Positions 33,527-43,632 are shown, counted from the stretch's first letter. The stretch is DNA of 52,868 nt from Clostridia bacterium (GCA_017502525.1 JAFVUV010000004.1:1-52868); one strand, 5' to 3'. The notes: generated from the sequence alone by a model not told the origin. Made by a program: numbers and translations.

Positions 33527-35302
33527 ATGACTATTAATGAATTACAAAAACAAACAAATACTAACATCCAAGAAAAAGCAAACCTTATTTGGGAAATAGC
33601 AACCCACCTTGTAGGACTTTATAAACCACACGAGTATGGCAAGGTAATACTTCCTATGACCGTGTTAAAGCGTTTTGACGATGCGCTTGCACCAACAAAG
33701 AAAAACGTTTTAGAAACGGCTGAAAAGTTAAAGGCAAGCAACTTTGACGGACAAATATTTGACGGTGCATTATGCAGAGCAAGTGGTTATTCTTTCTATA
33801 ATTATAGTAAGTTTGACTTTGCTCGACTTCTTGCCGACCCTGATAACTTGGAAGAAAACTTTAACGACTATTTGCAAGGTTTTTCTGATAACGTAAAAGA
33901 CATACTTGCGAACTTTAAGTTTGTGGACGAAGTTAAGAATATGGTTAAAGGCAACGTTTTATACGTTGTTATTCAAGAGTTTAACTCTAAAAAAGCCGAT
34001 ATGTCGCCCGACAAAATCACTTCTGCGGATATGGGTTATATCTTTGAGGAACTTATTAGAAAGTTTTCAGAAAGTTATAACGAAGAAGCAGGGGCGCACT
34101 TTACAAGTAGAGATATTATTTATCTTATGACCGAACTTTTGGTTGCACCCGAAAAAGACGAAATAATTAAAAACGGTTGCTATAAAACGGCTTACGATAT
34201 GACTATGGGCACAAGCCAAATGTTGGGCTGCCTAACCGAAAGATTGAAAGATATAAACGTAGATGCCGAACTCACTTGCTTTGGTCAAGAGTTTAACCCC
34301 GAAACTTACGCTATCGCTAAAGCCGATATGCTTATAAAAGGCGGTAACGCAAGTGGAATGAAGTATGGCGATACGCTCTCTGAAGACGCTTATTACGGCT
34401 ATGAGTTTGACTATATAATTTCTAATCCGCCTTTCGGTATCGATTGGAAACGAGAAAAAGATGCCGTCGAAAAAGAGGCTCGCCTCGGCTATGACGGTAG
34501 GTTTGGTCCGGGACTTCCACAGATTTCTGACGGACAACTTTTGTTTATGCTTAACGGCGTAAAGAAGTTAAAAGAAGGTAGCGGTAGAATGGCTATTATC
34601 CAAAATGGTTCTTCATTGTTTACGGGTGATGCTGGTAGCGGACCTTCCGAGATTAGAAAATATCTTATTAAAGAAGATTTGGTTGAGGCAATTATTCAAC
34701 TACCAACCGACCTTTTCTATAATACGGGTATCGCTACTTACGTTTGGGTTGTTTCTAAAAATAAAAAAGCAAATAGGCTTGGCAAAGTTCAACTTATTGA
34801 TGCAAGTAAATGTTTTGTTAAACGCCGTAAAAATATCGGTAATAAAAGGGTGGATTTAGATAACTCTTGTATAGAACTTATCGTTAAAGCTTATAACGAG
34901 TTCTCTAATAACCTTTATGAAAATGCAAACCTTGTTGTTGAAAGTAAAGTGTTTGAAAACGAGTTTTTCGGCTATACAAAAGTAACCGTTGAAACGGCTA
35001 TCGCTGACGAGAACTGCAAACCTATCTTAAAGAAAGGCAAAATGCAAGCCGAAAAAGGCAAAACCGACACCGAAATAATCCCACTTAAAGACGATATAGA
35101 CGAATACTTTGAAAAGAATGTTTTGCCTTATAACCCACTTGCGTTTATGGATAGAGCAAAAGATAAAATTGGATACGAAGTACCTTTTACAAGGCTTTTC
35201 TATAAATTCGTTGCGCCAAGAAGTAGCGAAGAAATTTTTGAAGAATTCAAAACTCTTTCTATTGAAGAAGAAAAACTAATGAAGGAAATTTTGGGCGAAT
35301 AA
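33527..35302 (+). CDS. hsdM: Type I restriction-modification methyltransferase subunit HsdM
   Basis: 591 residues. The N-terminal HsdM helical domain contains NLIWEIATHLVGLYKPHEYGKVILPMTVLKRFDDAL. The N6-adenine methyltransferase domain has the SAM-binding region around YDMTMGTSQMLG and the catalytic motif ISNPPFGIDW (NPPF) near residue 303. It methylates adenine in the site chosen by HsdS and is also part of the restriction complex with HsdR. The stop TAA is directly followed by the ATG of the next gene, with no gap, so the KAP gene is translationally coupled to hsdM. Confidence 0.95.
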   Translation: MTINELQKQTNTNIQEKANLIWEIATHLVGLYKPHEYGKVILPMTVLKRFDDALAPTKKNVLETAEKLKASNFDGQIFDGALCRASGYSFYNYSKFDFARLLADPDNLEENFNDYLQGFSDNVKDILANFKFVDEVKNMVKGNVLYVVIQEFNSKKADMSPDKITSADMGYIFEELIRKFSESYNEEAGAHFTSRDIIYLMTELLVAPEKDEIIKNGCYKTAYDMTMGTSQMLGCLTERLKDINVDAELTCFGQEFNPETYAIAKADMLIKGGNASGMKYGDTLSEDAYYGYEFDYIISNPPFGIDWKREKDAVEKEARLGYDGRFGPGLPQISDGQLLFMLNGVKKLKEGSGRMAIIQNGSSLFTGDAGSGPSEIRKYLIKEDLVEAIIQLPTDLFYNTGIATYVWVVSKNKKANRLGKVQLIDASKCFVKRRKNIGNKRVDLDNSCIELIVKAYNEFSNNLYENANLVVESKVFENEFFGYTKVTVETAIADENCKPILKKGKMQAEKGKTDTEIIPLKDDIDEYFEKNVLPYNPLAFMDRAKDKIGYEVPFTRLFYKFVAPRSSEEIFEEFKTLSIEEEKLMKEILGE

Positions 35303-36190
35303 ATGGAAATTAAAACAAAAGCAGAACAAGATTTGATAAATAGAAAAGAAATAGTAGATAAAATTTGTTATTTAGTTAATGAGTTGAGAATAGACTCTAA
35401 TTTTTGTCTTGCTTTGAATGGTGGCTGGGGTAGTGGTAAATCTTTTGTTATTGACTATGTGGCTGAAGAATTGCAAAAACAAGAAGAATGTATAGTAATA
35501 AAATATGATGCTTGGAAAAATAATTTTTATACTGACCCGCTAATAGCAATTTTATATTGTGTTTTAGATTCTGTTAAAGAGTATTTTCACTACACAGAAG
35601 ACATAGTAAAAAAATTTAAGAAGGTAAAAGGAAGTTTTTATAAAACATTAGTAGATTTTGTTCAAAAAGCAAGCGAAAAAGATGAAAAAATAAAAATTGG
35701 TTATTACGTTGTAAAAAAAGTTTATGAAATAATATCTTCTATTAAAAGTAGCATAGTTGATGATAAAAAATTTGAAGACTTTAAATCTTATCAAACACTT
35801 TTAGCGCAAGCACAAACAGTGTTGAACGAAATAACAGCATATCCATTGATAGAAAACAAACAGACAAAGCTGGTGATTTTAGTTGACGAAATTGATAGAT
35901 GTTTACCAAATGAACAGTTAAAAGTTTTAGAGAGATTACACCATTTGTTCGAAGTGAAAAATTGTGCAGTAATTGTTGCTATAAATAGAACAAGCGTCAC
36001 TCAAAGTTTCAAACATTTGTTTGATAATAATGGCGAATTATATTTACATAAATTCTTTAAGTATAATTTTACTTTACAACCTTGTAGTGAGATATTTTTG
36101 GAAAATTCATTTCAAAGGATGAAAGATGAATGGAATAATATTCTCCCTGCCGACCTTCAACTTTTGGCGGAAGATATAGATTATATTTAG
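35303..36190 (+). CDS. KAP-family P-loop NTPase, N-terminal part (ends at in-frame TAG)
   Basis: 295 residues to the stop. Walker A GGWGSGKSFVIDYV near residue 42, KYDAWKNNFYTDPL (the KAP WK/W signature region), Walker B LVILVDEIDRCLP near residue 195, then LERLHHLFEVKNCAVIVAINR, typical of KAP NTPases. This family is frequent in anti-phage loci and usually has membrane helices inserted in the P-loop domain; none are visible here. The frame stops at TAG (36188-36190) but continues in the same frame to 36691. It starts immediately after the hsdM stop. Codon use is visibly richer in A+T than in hsdM. Confidence 0.75.
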   Translation: MEIKTKAEQDLINRKEIVDKICYLVNELRIDSNFCLALNGGWGSGKSFVIDYVAEELQKQEECIVIKYDAWKNNFYTDPLIAILYCVLDSVKEYFHYTEDIVKKFKKVKGSFYKTLVDFVQKASEKDEKIKIGYYVVKKVYEIISSIKSSIVDDKKFEDFKSYQTLLAQAQTVLNEITAYPLIENKQTKLVILVDEIDRCLPNEQLKVLERLHHLFEVKNCAVIVAINRTSVTQSFKHLFDNNGELYLHKFFKYNFTLQPCSEIFLENSFQRMKDEWNNILPADLQLLAEDIDYI

Positions 36191-36691
36191 CGCTACGTTG
36201 TCATGCTATTTCATGATAATACAGGAATAGATTTAAATGATAGAGAATGTGAAAGATATTTGGAAATATTTAGTAACATTAGTAATAAGATAGAAGAAAA
36301 AAATATCAATTTTTATCATTTGTGGTTTGTAGCAGTTGTTGTGTTTTATAAACTATATCAAAGTGGAGATTATAGAGAATATCTAAATGGTAGAAAAGAT
36401 TACGAGCTAAAAGATGTGGCGGTTATTTCACATTTAAGGAATTCAGATTTGCAACGACATTATGAGGCAAATTATTATATACGAAACAAATATGGAAGAG
36501 AAGAACCTCAATATATTAATATATATTATGATGATAAAATTAATGATATAAATTATATGGTAAATCTATTTTTATATAGAAAAAACAGTAATAATGCTGT
36601 TGTAAATATATTTGAAAATAGAGGAATGAATATTTTGTGGAATCAAGAAGAATTAGAACAAATAATGAAAAACATAGAAAATTTGTCATAA
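36191..36691 (+). pseudogene. C-terminal part of the KAP NTPase after in-frame TAG
   Basis: Same frame as 35303-36190, open for 166 codons. The sequence GIDLNDRECERYLEIF just after the stop corresponds to the arginine-containing helical lid that follows the NTPase core in KAP proteins, so this is the natural end of the same protein. The first internal ATG (36203) has no ribosome binding site. The whole would be about 462 residues. Either the gene is inactivated or the stop is read through. Confidence 0.6.
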
Positions 36692-36700
36692 GGTGTACGA

Positions 36701-37960
36701 ATGAAAAATGGTGGAATTGAATGGATAGGAAATATTCCTAATAATTGGGACGTTTCAAAAGTAAAACATTGTTTTTATATTTCAAAACAAAAAGCTGGAG
36801 ATAAGAATCCTACAATTTTAAAATTAGCAAGAAGTGCTGTGCAGATAAGGGATATTTCTACTAATGAAGGACAATTAGCAGAAAGTTATGAAAACTATAA
36901 TCCTGTTAAGGTAGGGGATTTATTATTGAATCCTATGGATTTATACAGTGGAGCAAATTGTAATGTTTCCGAAATTGAAGGTGTAATCAGCCCTGCTTAT
37001 CAAAATTTGCGCAAAAAAGTAGAATTGAATCCAAAATATTTTGATTATTTTTTCAAGATTCAATATTGGACTATGGCTATGTTTGCGCATGGTAGAGGAA
37101 TTTCCTTTGATAATCGTTGGACAATAAATACAGAAACTATTTTAAACTATTATATTCCTTTTCCTTCGTTTGAAGTTCAAAATTCTATCGTTAATGTTTT
37201 GACGGAAAAGCTTTCTCAAGTTGACGAATTGATTGCAAATCAAGAAAAGCAGATTGAAAAGTTGAAAGAATATAAGCAGTCGGTTATAACCGAGGCGGTC
37301 ACCAAAGGTCTTGATAAATCCGCCCCCCTTAAAGACAGCGGTATCGAATGGATTGGCGAAATTCCTGAAAGTTGGAATGTTTTTCAATTAAAAAACATTT
37401 CAACAATTAAAACAGGACATACACCATCTACTGCGCATATTGAAAATTTTAATGGTAATGTTAATTGGTATACGCCTAGCGATTTTGTAAATGAAACTAT
37501 AGAAAATTCGTCTAGAAAAATTTCGGAATATGCACTTCAAAATGAAGGGATAACTTTATTTCCAGTAAACACAACTTTGCTAGTGGGCATCGGGGGGACA
37601 GCTGGAAAAGTTTGTAGAATATTAGTCGAAGGATATTCAAATCAACAAATTACAGCACTTATGGTAAATGATAAAGTTGATCCAGTATATTTATTTTATG
37701 AATTAACTGCTTCTAGGCGATATTTAAAAGACAATGCTATGTATACAACTTTACCAATCATAAATAATAGTTATTTGGGTTTTTTAAAATTTGTAATTCC
37801 AAATATAGAAACACAAAAACAAATCGTCGATTATCTTGACGAAAAGTGCGGTAAAATTGATAGGTTGATTGCAATCAAGCAAGAAAAAATTGAAAAATTA
37901 CAAGAGTATAAAAAGTCTTTAATATACGAATACGTTACAGGCAAAAAGGAAGTTGTATAA
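36701..37960 (+). CDS. hsdS: Type I restriction-modification specificity subunit HsdS
   Basis: 419 residues in two similar halves. Each half has a target recognition domain starting G-I-E-W-I-G-x-I-P-x-x-W (residues 4-16 and 211-223) and ends in a conserved helix (DELIANQEKQIEKLKEYKQSVI near 170-200; DRLIAIKQEKIEKLQEYKKSLI near 390-410). The two halves each read half of a bipartite DNA site and the helices set the distance. The recognition domains are A+T-rich while the central conserved part is closer to the surrounding gene composition, as expected from domain exchange. It overlaps the following gene by one base. Confidence 0.93.
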   Translation: MKNGGIEWIGNIPNNWDVSKVKHCFYISKQKAGDKNPTILKLARSAVQIRDISTNEGQLAESYENYNPVKVGDLLLNPMDLYSGANCNVSEIEGVISPAYQNLRKKVELNPKYFDYFFKIQYWTMAMFAHGRGISFDNRWTINTETILNYYIPFPSFEVQNSIVNVLTEKLSQVDELIANQEKQIEKLKEYKQSVITEAVTKGLDKSAPLKDSGIEWIGEIPESWNVFQLKNISTIKTGHTPSTAHIENFNGNVNWYTPSDFVNETIENSSRKISEYALQNEGITLFPVNTTLLVGIGGTAGKVCRILVEGYSNQQITALMVNDKVDPVYLFYELTASRRYLKDNAMYTTLPIINNSYLGFLKFVIPNIETQKQIVDYLDEKCGKIDRLIAIKQEKIEKLQEYKKSLIYEYVTGKKEVV

Positions 37961-39081
37961 TGGCAGATAACGCTTACAAAGAATACGAAAAAAAGCTTTA
38001 TTCTTATGCGGATAATGCGTTATTAACTGAAGAAGTAGTAAATGATATATTTAAAGAATTGCTTACTGTTTTACCAAATAAAGGGAAGCTTTATAAATAC
38101 AAGGCGTTGTCAACGTTCCATATAGATGAATTAGAAGAAAAATACATATGGTTTAGTTCTGCAAAGAAGCTAAATGATAAAAAAGACTGTGCTTTTAACG
38201 CTAATTCGTTAAAAGAAATTGAATCAATGGTAAAATTCTTTCTTACTGATGATAATTATCGTAAAACGTTGGTAAATGGGTATTATCTTCAATTGTTGCC
38301 GAGATGTCCAGAGATTACCCCTAAAGCTATTGAGGATTGTTTGTTGTGCGTTACTAAAAATGGACAAAGAATTGGTAAACTAAAGTTTGATAAATTTTGT
38401 AAAGAATACAAGTTAACGACGGAACAGAAGCAAGAACTTATTAAGACTATTCAACTTTACAGTGACAAAGCTCAAAATGAAGGGGTTATTAGAAATAGCA
38501 TTAGTAATTTGCATAAGCAAATGCAAGAAGTTAGAAATAGTATGCAGATTTGCTCTTTAACTACTTCTTATGATAAAGATAGTATGTGGGCGTATTATTG
38601 CGGAAATGCTGGTATTTGTATTGAATATGACTTTAACAAAATTAATGATTATGAATTAAAAAAGAAGTTTATCAACACACAAAAAGTTCGCTATGGTAGA
38701 AAGAAAAAGTTTAGTTACGTTGATGTAATTAAGGCTAAATTAAAAAACACACAAGAAGCTATGGCGAAAGCTGATGAAAAGATACTTTCACAGTTATTAA
38801 CAAAAGAAAAGTCTTGGCGAGCTGAAGAAGAGTGGAGAACGATAGGCAATGTTCGTGGGAACGAGACAGGTATAAAAATGTATGCTGATATCGTGAGTGC
38901 GATTTATATTGATTATTCTATATTGGAAGAAGAAAAAACAAAACGAATTATAGAACTTTCGAAATCTAATGGCTGGGATATTTATATTCGTTGGTTTGAT
39001 GAGTTTGAGATAGAATATAAGTACATAACATTAGATTGCTATCAAGATATATTAAAGCAAACGCAAAACGTTGAACGGTAA
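37960..39081 (+). CDS. DUF2971 domain protein
   Basis: 373 residues. The N-terminal part has KLYKYKALSTFHIDELEEKYIWFSSAKKLNDKKDC, and the centre has MQICSLTTSYDKDSMWAYYCGNAGICIEYDF, the marks of DUF2971 (a lead-in like F-N-D-x-x-D/C, then S-x-T and MWAxYxxxxxGICIEYDF). The family has no established activity but is often found in defence and mobile loci. Its start overlaps the hsdS stop (TAATG), so it is translated with the type I genes. About 30 residues in the middle form a probable coiled coil. Confidence 0.8.
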   Translation: MADNAYKEYEKKLYSYADNALLTEEVVNDIFKELLTVLPNKGKLYKYKALSTFHIDELEEKYIWFSSAKKLNDKKDCAFNANSLKEIESMVKFFLTDDNYRKTLVNGYYLQLLPRCPEITPKAIEDCLLCVTKNGQRIGKLKFDKFCKEYKLTTEQKQELIKTIQLYSDKAQNEGVIRNSISNLHKQMQEVRNSMQICSLTTSYDKDSMWAYYCGNAGICIEYDFNKINDYELKKKFINTQKVRYGRKKKFSYVDVIKAKLKNTQEAMAKADEKILSQLLTKEKSWRAEEEWRTIGNVRGNETGIKMYADIVSAIYIDYSILEEEKTKRIIELSKSNGWDIYIRWFDEFEIEYKYITLDCYQDILKQTQNVER

Positions 39082-39105
39082 TTTGACATAAAGGATATTT
39101 TACAA

Positions 39106-40356
39106 ATGAAAAAAGAAAAAGCAAAAAAAATTTTTAACAGTTTTATAGAAGCGACAGACCAAACATTTGTGCAAGCAAATGAGTTTTCAGTAATATTTTA
39201 CTTCTATATAGCGTTTTCTTATATTTTACTATTTACTAGCCCAACGTTGTTTTTTCAATTAACAGAATTCAGAATTAGTATTGAAATTATACATGGTATA
39301 GTTACTGCAAGTTTTTTATTGTGCACTACATTTGTTTATAATAAAAAACCGTTATATTGGATAAATACGTTAGTTTTAATTTTAAGATACGTTGGCTTAT
39401 TTGACGTAAGTGCTCAATGGCATGATGTTTTTAATTCATTGGCTATTGTTCTATTCTTATTATATTATTTTATTGTAATCGCTATATTATTTGCAAAAAG
39501 AATAAATGAAGAAGGTGGACCATTAGATACTGCCTTACTTGCTGTTGGTGTATTCTTTATACTACTTGGAACTTTTTTGTATTTTGAATACAAATGGATG
39601 TTTATTATAGGTGGTGGGTGTTGTTATTTGTATGCGCTTGCAAGGGTATTTAAGAATGTTTTTTATGGTAAAAACAATAAAGAGTTAAGGCTGATACAAA
39701 TTATAGGTAATATCATATTTTATGTTACCATGATAGTTGGGTTACCGTTTTTCCTAGAATATGCTGGTGTGGATTCAAAAACTATACAAAACATAATAGT
39801 ACCTATTTATGCGGCAGCTATTGGTGGAATAATGACTCTTGGCGGTGTTGCTTGGACTATAAAGAAATCCGATAAAGACAGAAAAGAAGACGACAAGAAG
39901 AAATATAGACCTATTGTTAATTTATATAAAGCCTTAAAAGAAGAAAGTATTTCGGGAAAGTTTTGGGATGGAAGTGTTTTTAAAGGCATAACTAACAATA
40001 CTTTTGAAAAAAGTGAAGATAAGAACATGGCTTATAAATTATATAATTTAATTTGTTTGAATACGGATTTTTCCCAATTTTATTTAAGTGGTATAATTAT
40101 AAATGGAGCTTTATTTTATTCCAATATTAAATTGTATGTTGACAAAAATGAATATTTTGGGTTTGATACTGATACAATTATCTATTCTAAAAATGAAATT
40201 AAACAATTTTCACTAATAATTCAAGACTTGTTGGGGAATGAATACAAATTTCCAACAAAATTAGAAGTAGTCGGTGAAGATGAAAAATTAATAGAAATAA
40301 AAGATACAGGTTTTGCTTGTGATATAAATACGGAGGCTTGTGATGAGAGATTTTGA
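39106..40356 (+). CDS. Polytopic membrane protein with cytosolic C-terminal domain
   Basis: Not recognised. 416 residues. About eight hydrophobic segments lie in residues 25-265 (for example FSVIFYFYIAFSYILLF, YWINTLVLILRYVGLF, FILLGTFLYF, IVPIYAAAIGGIMTLGGVAWTI), followed by a strongly charged linker (KKSDKDRKEDDKKKYRP) and a soluble domain of about 140 residues. The gene lies between the DUF2971 gene and hsdR and overlaps hsdR by 14 bases, so it is part of the same operon. A membrane effector or sensor is possible but is inference from position only. Confidence 0.7.
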   Translation: MKKEKAKKIFNSFIEATDQTFVQANEFSVIFYFYIAFSYILLFTSPTLFFQLTEFRISIEIIHGIVTASFLLCTTFVYNKKPLYWINTLVLILRYVGLFDVSAQWHDVFNSLAIVLFLLYYFIVIAILFAKRINEEGGPLDTALLAVGVFFILLGTFLYFEYKWMFIIGGGCCYLYALARVFKNVFYGKNNKELRLIQIIGNIIFYVTMIVGLPFFLEYAGVDSKTIQNIIVPIYAAAIGGIMTLGGVAWTIKKSDKDRKEDDKKKYRPIVNLYKALKEESISGKFWDGSVFKGITNNTFEKSEDKNMAYKLYNLICLNTDFSQFYLSGIIINGALFYSNIKLYVDKNEYFGFDTDTIIYSKNEIKQFSLIIQDLLGNEYKFPTKLEVVGEDEKLIEIKDTGFACDINTEACDERF

Positions 40357-43300
40357 CCAATCAGAAAAGCGTTTTGAACAGGATATTGAAAGTTATTTAA
40401 TAAGCGATAGGGGCGGATACGAGCAGTTCTCTTACGTTAACCCTGACGGCCATAGAATACAAAAGTACGTTTACGACAAAGAGCGTGCTGTTTATATGGA
40501 AGTTTTGACTAACTTTATATCTAAATCACAGCCTAAAGCGTGGGCAAGGTACGTTAAATATTACGGTAGTGATGCGGAAAGCAAGTTATACCGTCGTTTA
40601 CAAGATTCCATAAACGAACATGGGCTTATTTACGTGCTTAAAAACGGCATAGAAGATATGGGAATTAAACTTAAACTATGCTATTTTAAGCCGGAATCGG
40701 AACTTAACGAAGAACTTAACGAAAAGTATAGGTTAAACGTTTTAGGTGTAACCCGTCAATTTTCTTACACGAGCAAAAACCACAATACTATTGATATGGT
40801 TTTATCCTTAAACGGAATACCTATCGTGGCATTAGAACTTAAAAATCAGTTTATGGGGCAATACGTACAAAACGCTATTCGTCAGTTTAAGAACGACAGG
40901 GACAGCAAGGAGTTTTGTTTCAAACTAAACAATCGCTTTTTGGTTTATTTTGCGGTTGACCTTTACGACGTGTATATGACAACTTGTTTAAGTGACGGCT
41001 CGACATATTTTATGCCGTTTAACCAAGGCAGTAACGGTGCGGGCGTAACGGGTGGAAAGGGTAATCCTGTTAACCCTGACGGATATTCAACTTCGTATTT
41101 ATGGGAAAAGGTTTTGCAAAAGGACAGCCTTTTAGATTTAATCAATAAATTTATATCTTTTGTGACTGAAAAAGAAGAAGTGGAAAAAAACGGCGTTACA
41201 AGGACTGTTGAAAAGCAAAAGCTTATATTCCCACGTTATCATCAGTTTGACGTGGTAAACAAGGTTATATCTGACGTTAAGGAATATGGAGCAGGAAAGA
41301 GTTATCTTATAGAGCATTCGGCGGGTAGTGGAAAGTCTAATTCTATTGCGTGGATAGCGTATAGATTAGCATCTTTACATAATGAAGATAATAAACCGAT
41401 ATTTGATTCGGTAATAGTTGTTACAAACCGTGTTGTGTTAGACAGTCAATTACAAGACACGATAAACAGTTTTGAGCATAAGCCTGGGCTTGTTGATGCG
41501 ATTGATGATAAAAAACGTTCACGTGGACTTAAAGACGCTATCAACGATAAAAAGCGTATTATAATTTGTACGATACAAAAATTCTTATATGCGTACAAGG
41601 ATTTTGACGACCTTGACGGCAGGAATTTTGCGATAATTATTGACGAGGCGCATCAAGGGCAGAGTGGTGAGAGTGCTAAAACTTTGCGCAAGGCGTTGAT
41701 TGATAAAAACCAAGCGATAAAGGCTTATGCTGATGAAGAAGGTATAGAAGAGAGCGAAGTGGACACTACTGACGTTTTAGTAGATACCATCATGACGCAA
41801 GGCAAGCACGAAAATCAATCTTTCTTTGCTTTTACGGCAACGCCTAAAAATAAGACGCTTGAACTTTTCGGTACGGTTGATTTATCTACTAATAAAATGA
41901 GACCGTTCCACGTTTATTCAATGCGTCAAGCAATAGAAGAAGGGTTTATTTTAGACGTTTTAGCAAACTATACAACTATAAAAGAGGCGTTTAAGATTGT
42001 TAAAGTTTCTGCTGATAACCCTGAACTTATCGAAGGGCCTGCGCTAAAAGCGCTTGTTCGCTATTATAAAGAACACGGCTATACTATTGCTCAAAAAACC
42101 GAAATGATTATGGCTAACTTCCTTGAAAATGGAAGATTCCAAATTAACGGCAAGGGAAAAGCCATGGTTATTGCGGATAGTCGCGCCAATGCGGTTAGAT
42201 ATTATTTAGCAATCAAAGACTATCTAAAAGAGCACCCGAACGAGGGGAAAGATTGTGGTGTTATGGTGGCTTTTTCGGGAGAAGTAGAAGTTGACGGGTT
42301 TAAATATACCGAAGCGGAACTTAATTTGGATTTAGACGGCAAGCCTATCACTACTGATAAAAAGTTTAGAAAAGAATTCCGTTCCGAAAGGAAAAATATA
42401 CTCGTGGTTGCAAACAAATATCAAACGGGTTTTGACGAGCCACTTTTACATTCTATGTACGTTGATAAGAAACTCAAAGACGTTAACGCCGTTCAAACGT
42501 TATCTCGCCTAAACAGAACCATGCGGGATAAAACGTCAACGTTCGTTTTGGATTTTGAAAACTCTGACGAGGATATCCATAACAGTTTTCAGCCGTACTA
42601 TGAAACAACGCTTTTAGAAGGGCGTACGGATTTTAATCGTGTTTATGATTTGCGCACGAATATTAAACCTTTTATGCTTTACAATGGAGATGACGTTGAC
42701 AAATATTATGAATTTATGCTAACCCATGCAAACGCAAGGCAAGATGAAGTAGCGTTAGGTAGACTTGCAAGTATTATGAAACCTATCGTTGAACGTTATT
42801 TAGAATTAGATACCGAGGAAACCAAGTTTAACGCACGTATGGCTATCCGCAAGTTCGTTAAGGCGTATGCTTACGTAACGCAACTTATTCGTTTGCATGA
42901 TGAAGAATTGTTCAAAGAATACGTGTTTGCTACTAATTTGTTGAAGTTGTTGCCCAAAGCGGCGCACCCTTATGAAGCGATTGAATATAAAATTAAGCTT
43001 GAATATTCTTCTTTGAAAGAAACATTTAAGGGTGCAATAGTATTGGATAAAAAGGATACTGATTTAATACCAACTGGGGATAAGGCGAAACCAAAAGTTC
43101 CTAAAAAAGATACCCTTCAAAATATTATTGACAAAGTCAACGAGCGTTTTGACGGACAGTTCAACGATGGCGATAAGGTTATTATTGAAAGCATTTATCA
43201 TATGTTTATGAACGATACCGAAGTCAAAAAGTTTAAAAGATATGCTAGGGATAATAACCCTGAAATGTTTGTAAAGAGTTTGTTCCCAGATAAGTTTAAA

Positions 43301-43429
43301 GAGATTGCAACGCAATGCTGGCTTTCTAATTCAGATGCGTTTACAAAGCTTTTCAGTGACTCGGAATTCTATCAAAAAGTAATGGAATCAATGGCAAAAG
43401 AACTTTATAAAACTTTAAGAAAAGACTGA
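40343..43429 (+). CDS. hsdR: Type I restriction endonuclease subunit HsdR
   Basis: 1,028 residues from ATG 40343 (site CGGAGG at 40331; a GTG one codon earlier is less likely). An N-terminal nuclease domain has the PD-(D/E)xK pattern: NTIDMVLSLNGIPIVALELKNQ near residue 150. The SF2 translocase shows Walker A EHSAGSGKSNSIAW, DEAH-type IIDEAHQGQSGE, FTATPKNKTLELFG and motif VI QTLSRLNRTM, followed by a helical C-terminal domain. It cleaves unmodified DNA after ATP-driven translocation. Complete and intact by sequence, unlike the KAP gene in the same operon. Confidence 0.95.
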   Translation: MRDFDQSEKRFEQDIESYLISDRGGYEQFSYVNPDGHRIQKYVYDKERAVYMEVLTNFISKSQPKAWARYVKYYGSDAESKLYRRLQDSINEHGLIYVLKNGIEDMGIKLKLCYFKPESELNEELNEKYRLNVLGVTRQFSYTSKNHNTIDMVLSLNGIPIVALELKNQFMGQYVQNAIRQFKNDRDSKEFCFKLNNRFLVYFAVDLYDVYMTTCLSDGSTYFMPFNQGSNGAGVTGGKGNPVNPDGYSTSYLWEKVLQKDSLLDLINKFISFVTEKEEVEKNGVTRTVEKQKLIFPRYHQFDVVNKVISDVKEYGAGKSYLIEHSAGSGKSNSIAWIAYRLASLHNEDNKPIFDSVIVVTNRVVLDSQLQDTINSFEHKPGLVDAIDDKKRSRGLKDAINDKKRIIICTIQKFLYAYKDFDDLDGRNFAIIIDEAHQGQSGESAKTLRKALIDKNQAIKAYADEEGIEESEVDTTDVLVDTIMTQGKHENQSFFAFTATPKNKTLELFGTVDLSTNKMRPFHVYSMRQAIEEGFILDVLANYTTIKEAFKIVKVSADNPELIEGPALKALVRYYKEHGYTIAQKTEMIMANFLENGRFQINGKGKAMVIADSRANAVRYYLAIKDYLKEHPNEGKDCGVMVAFSGEVEVDGFKYTEAELNLDLDGKPITTDKKFRKEFRSERKNILVVANKYQTGFDEPLLHSMYVDKKLKDVNAVQTLSRLNRTMRDKTSTFVLDFENSDEDIHNSFQPYYETTLLEGRTDFNRVYDLRTNIKPFMLYNGDDVDKYYEFMLTHANARQDEVALGRLASIMKPIVERYLELDTEETKFNARMAIRKFVKAYAYVTQLIRLHDEELFKEYVFATNLLKLLPKAAHPYEAIEYKIKLEYSSLKETFKGAIVLDKKDTDLIPTGDKAKPKVPKKDTLQNIIDKVNERFDGQFNDGDKVIIESIYHMFMNDTEVKKFKRYARDNNPEMFVKSLFPDKFKEIATQCWLSNSDAFTKLFSDSEFYQKVMESMAKELYKTLRKD

Positions 43430-43465
43430 TTTTAAAGTATAAGGACATAATTTTATTGAAAGAAA

Positions 43466-43500
43466 CAAAACAGAGGCAAGGGTTGCCTCTGTTTTGATTT
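43466..43500 (+). terminator. Terminator of the type I operon
   Basis: CAAAACAGAGGCAA and TTGCCTCTGTTTTG form a 14-bp stem with a GGG loop, followed by ATTTTT. Confidence 0.92.
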
Positions 43501-43561
43501 TTAAATGGGAAAGTTGTCGAAAATGAGTGATGAGAAAAAATTTCTCAAAAAATTTTAAAAT

Positions 43562-43615
43562 AATGGGAAATATTTTCCCAAAACAGTTGATTTAAAATGG
43601 GAAAGGGTGTATAAT
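43562..43615 (+). promoter_or_regulatory. Promoter with TGGGAAA operators for the HTH-nucleotidyltransferase gene
   Basis: TTGATT (43587-43592), 17-bp spacer, TATAAT (43610-43615). TGGGAAA-TAT-TTTCCCA, a perfect inverted repeat, lies at 43564-43580 just upstream; a further half site TGGGAAAG is in the spacer, and another at about 43506. The arrangement suggests repression by the HTH protein encoded next. Confidence 0.7.
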
Positions 43616-43632
43616 GACGCTGAGGTGGTCTT

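Noticed and set aside
336..36691. Reassigned stop codon (TAG or TAA as sense) as explanation for the three split genes
   Set aside because: TAG ends yqfC, alr, rsmD and the redox protein at the natural family ends, TAA ends most genes and TGA ends hsdR and the peptidase; general recoding does not fit.
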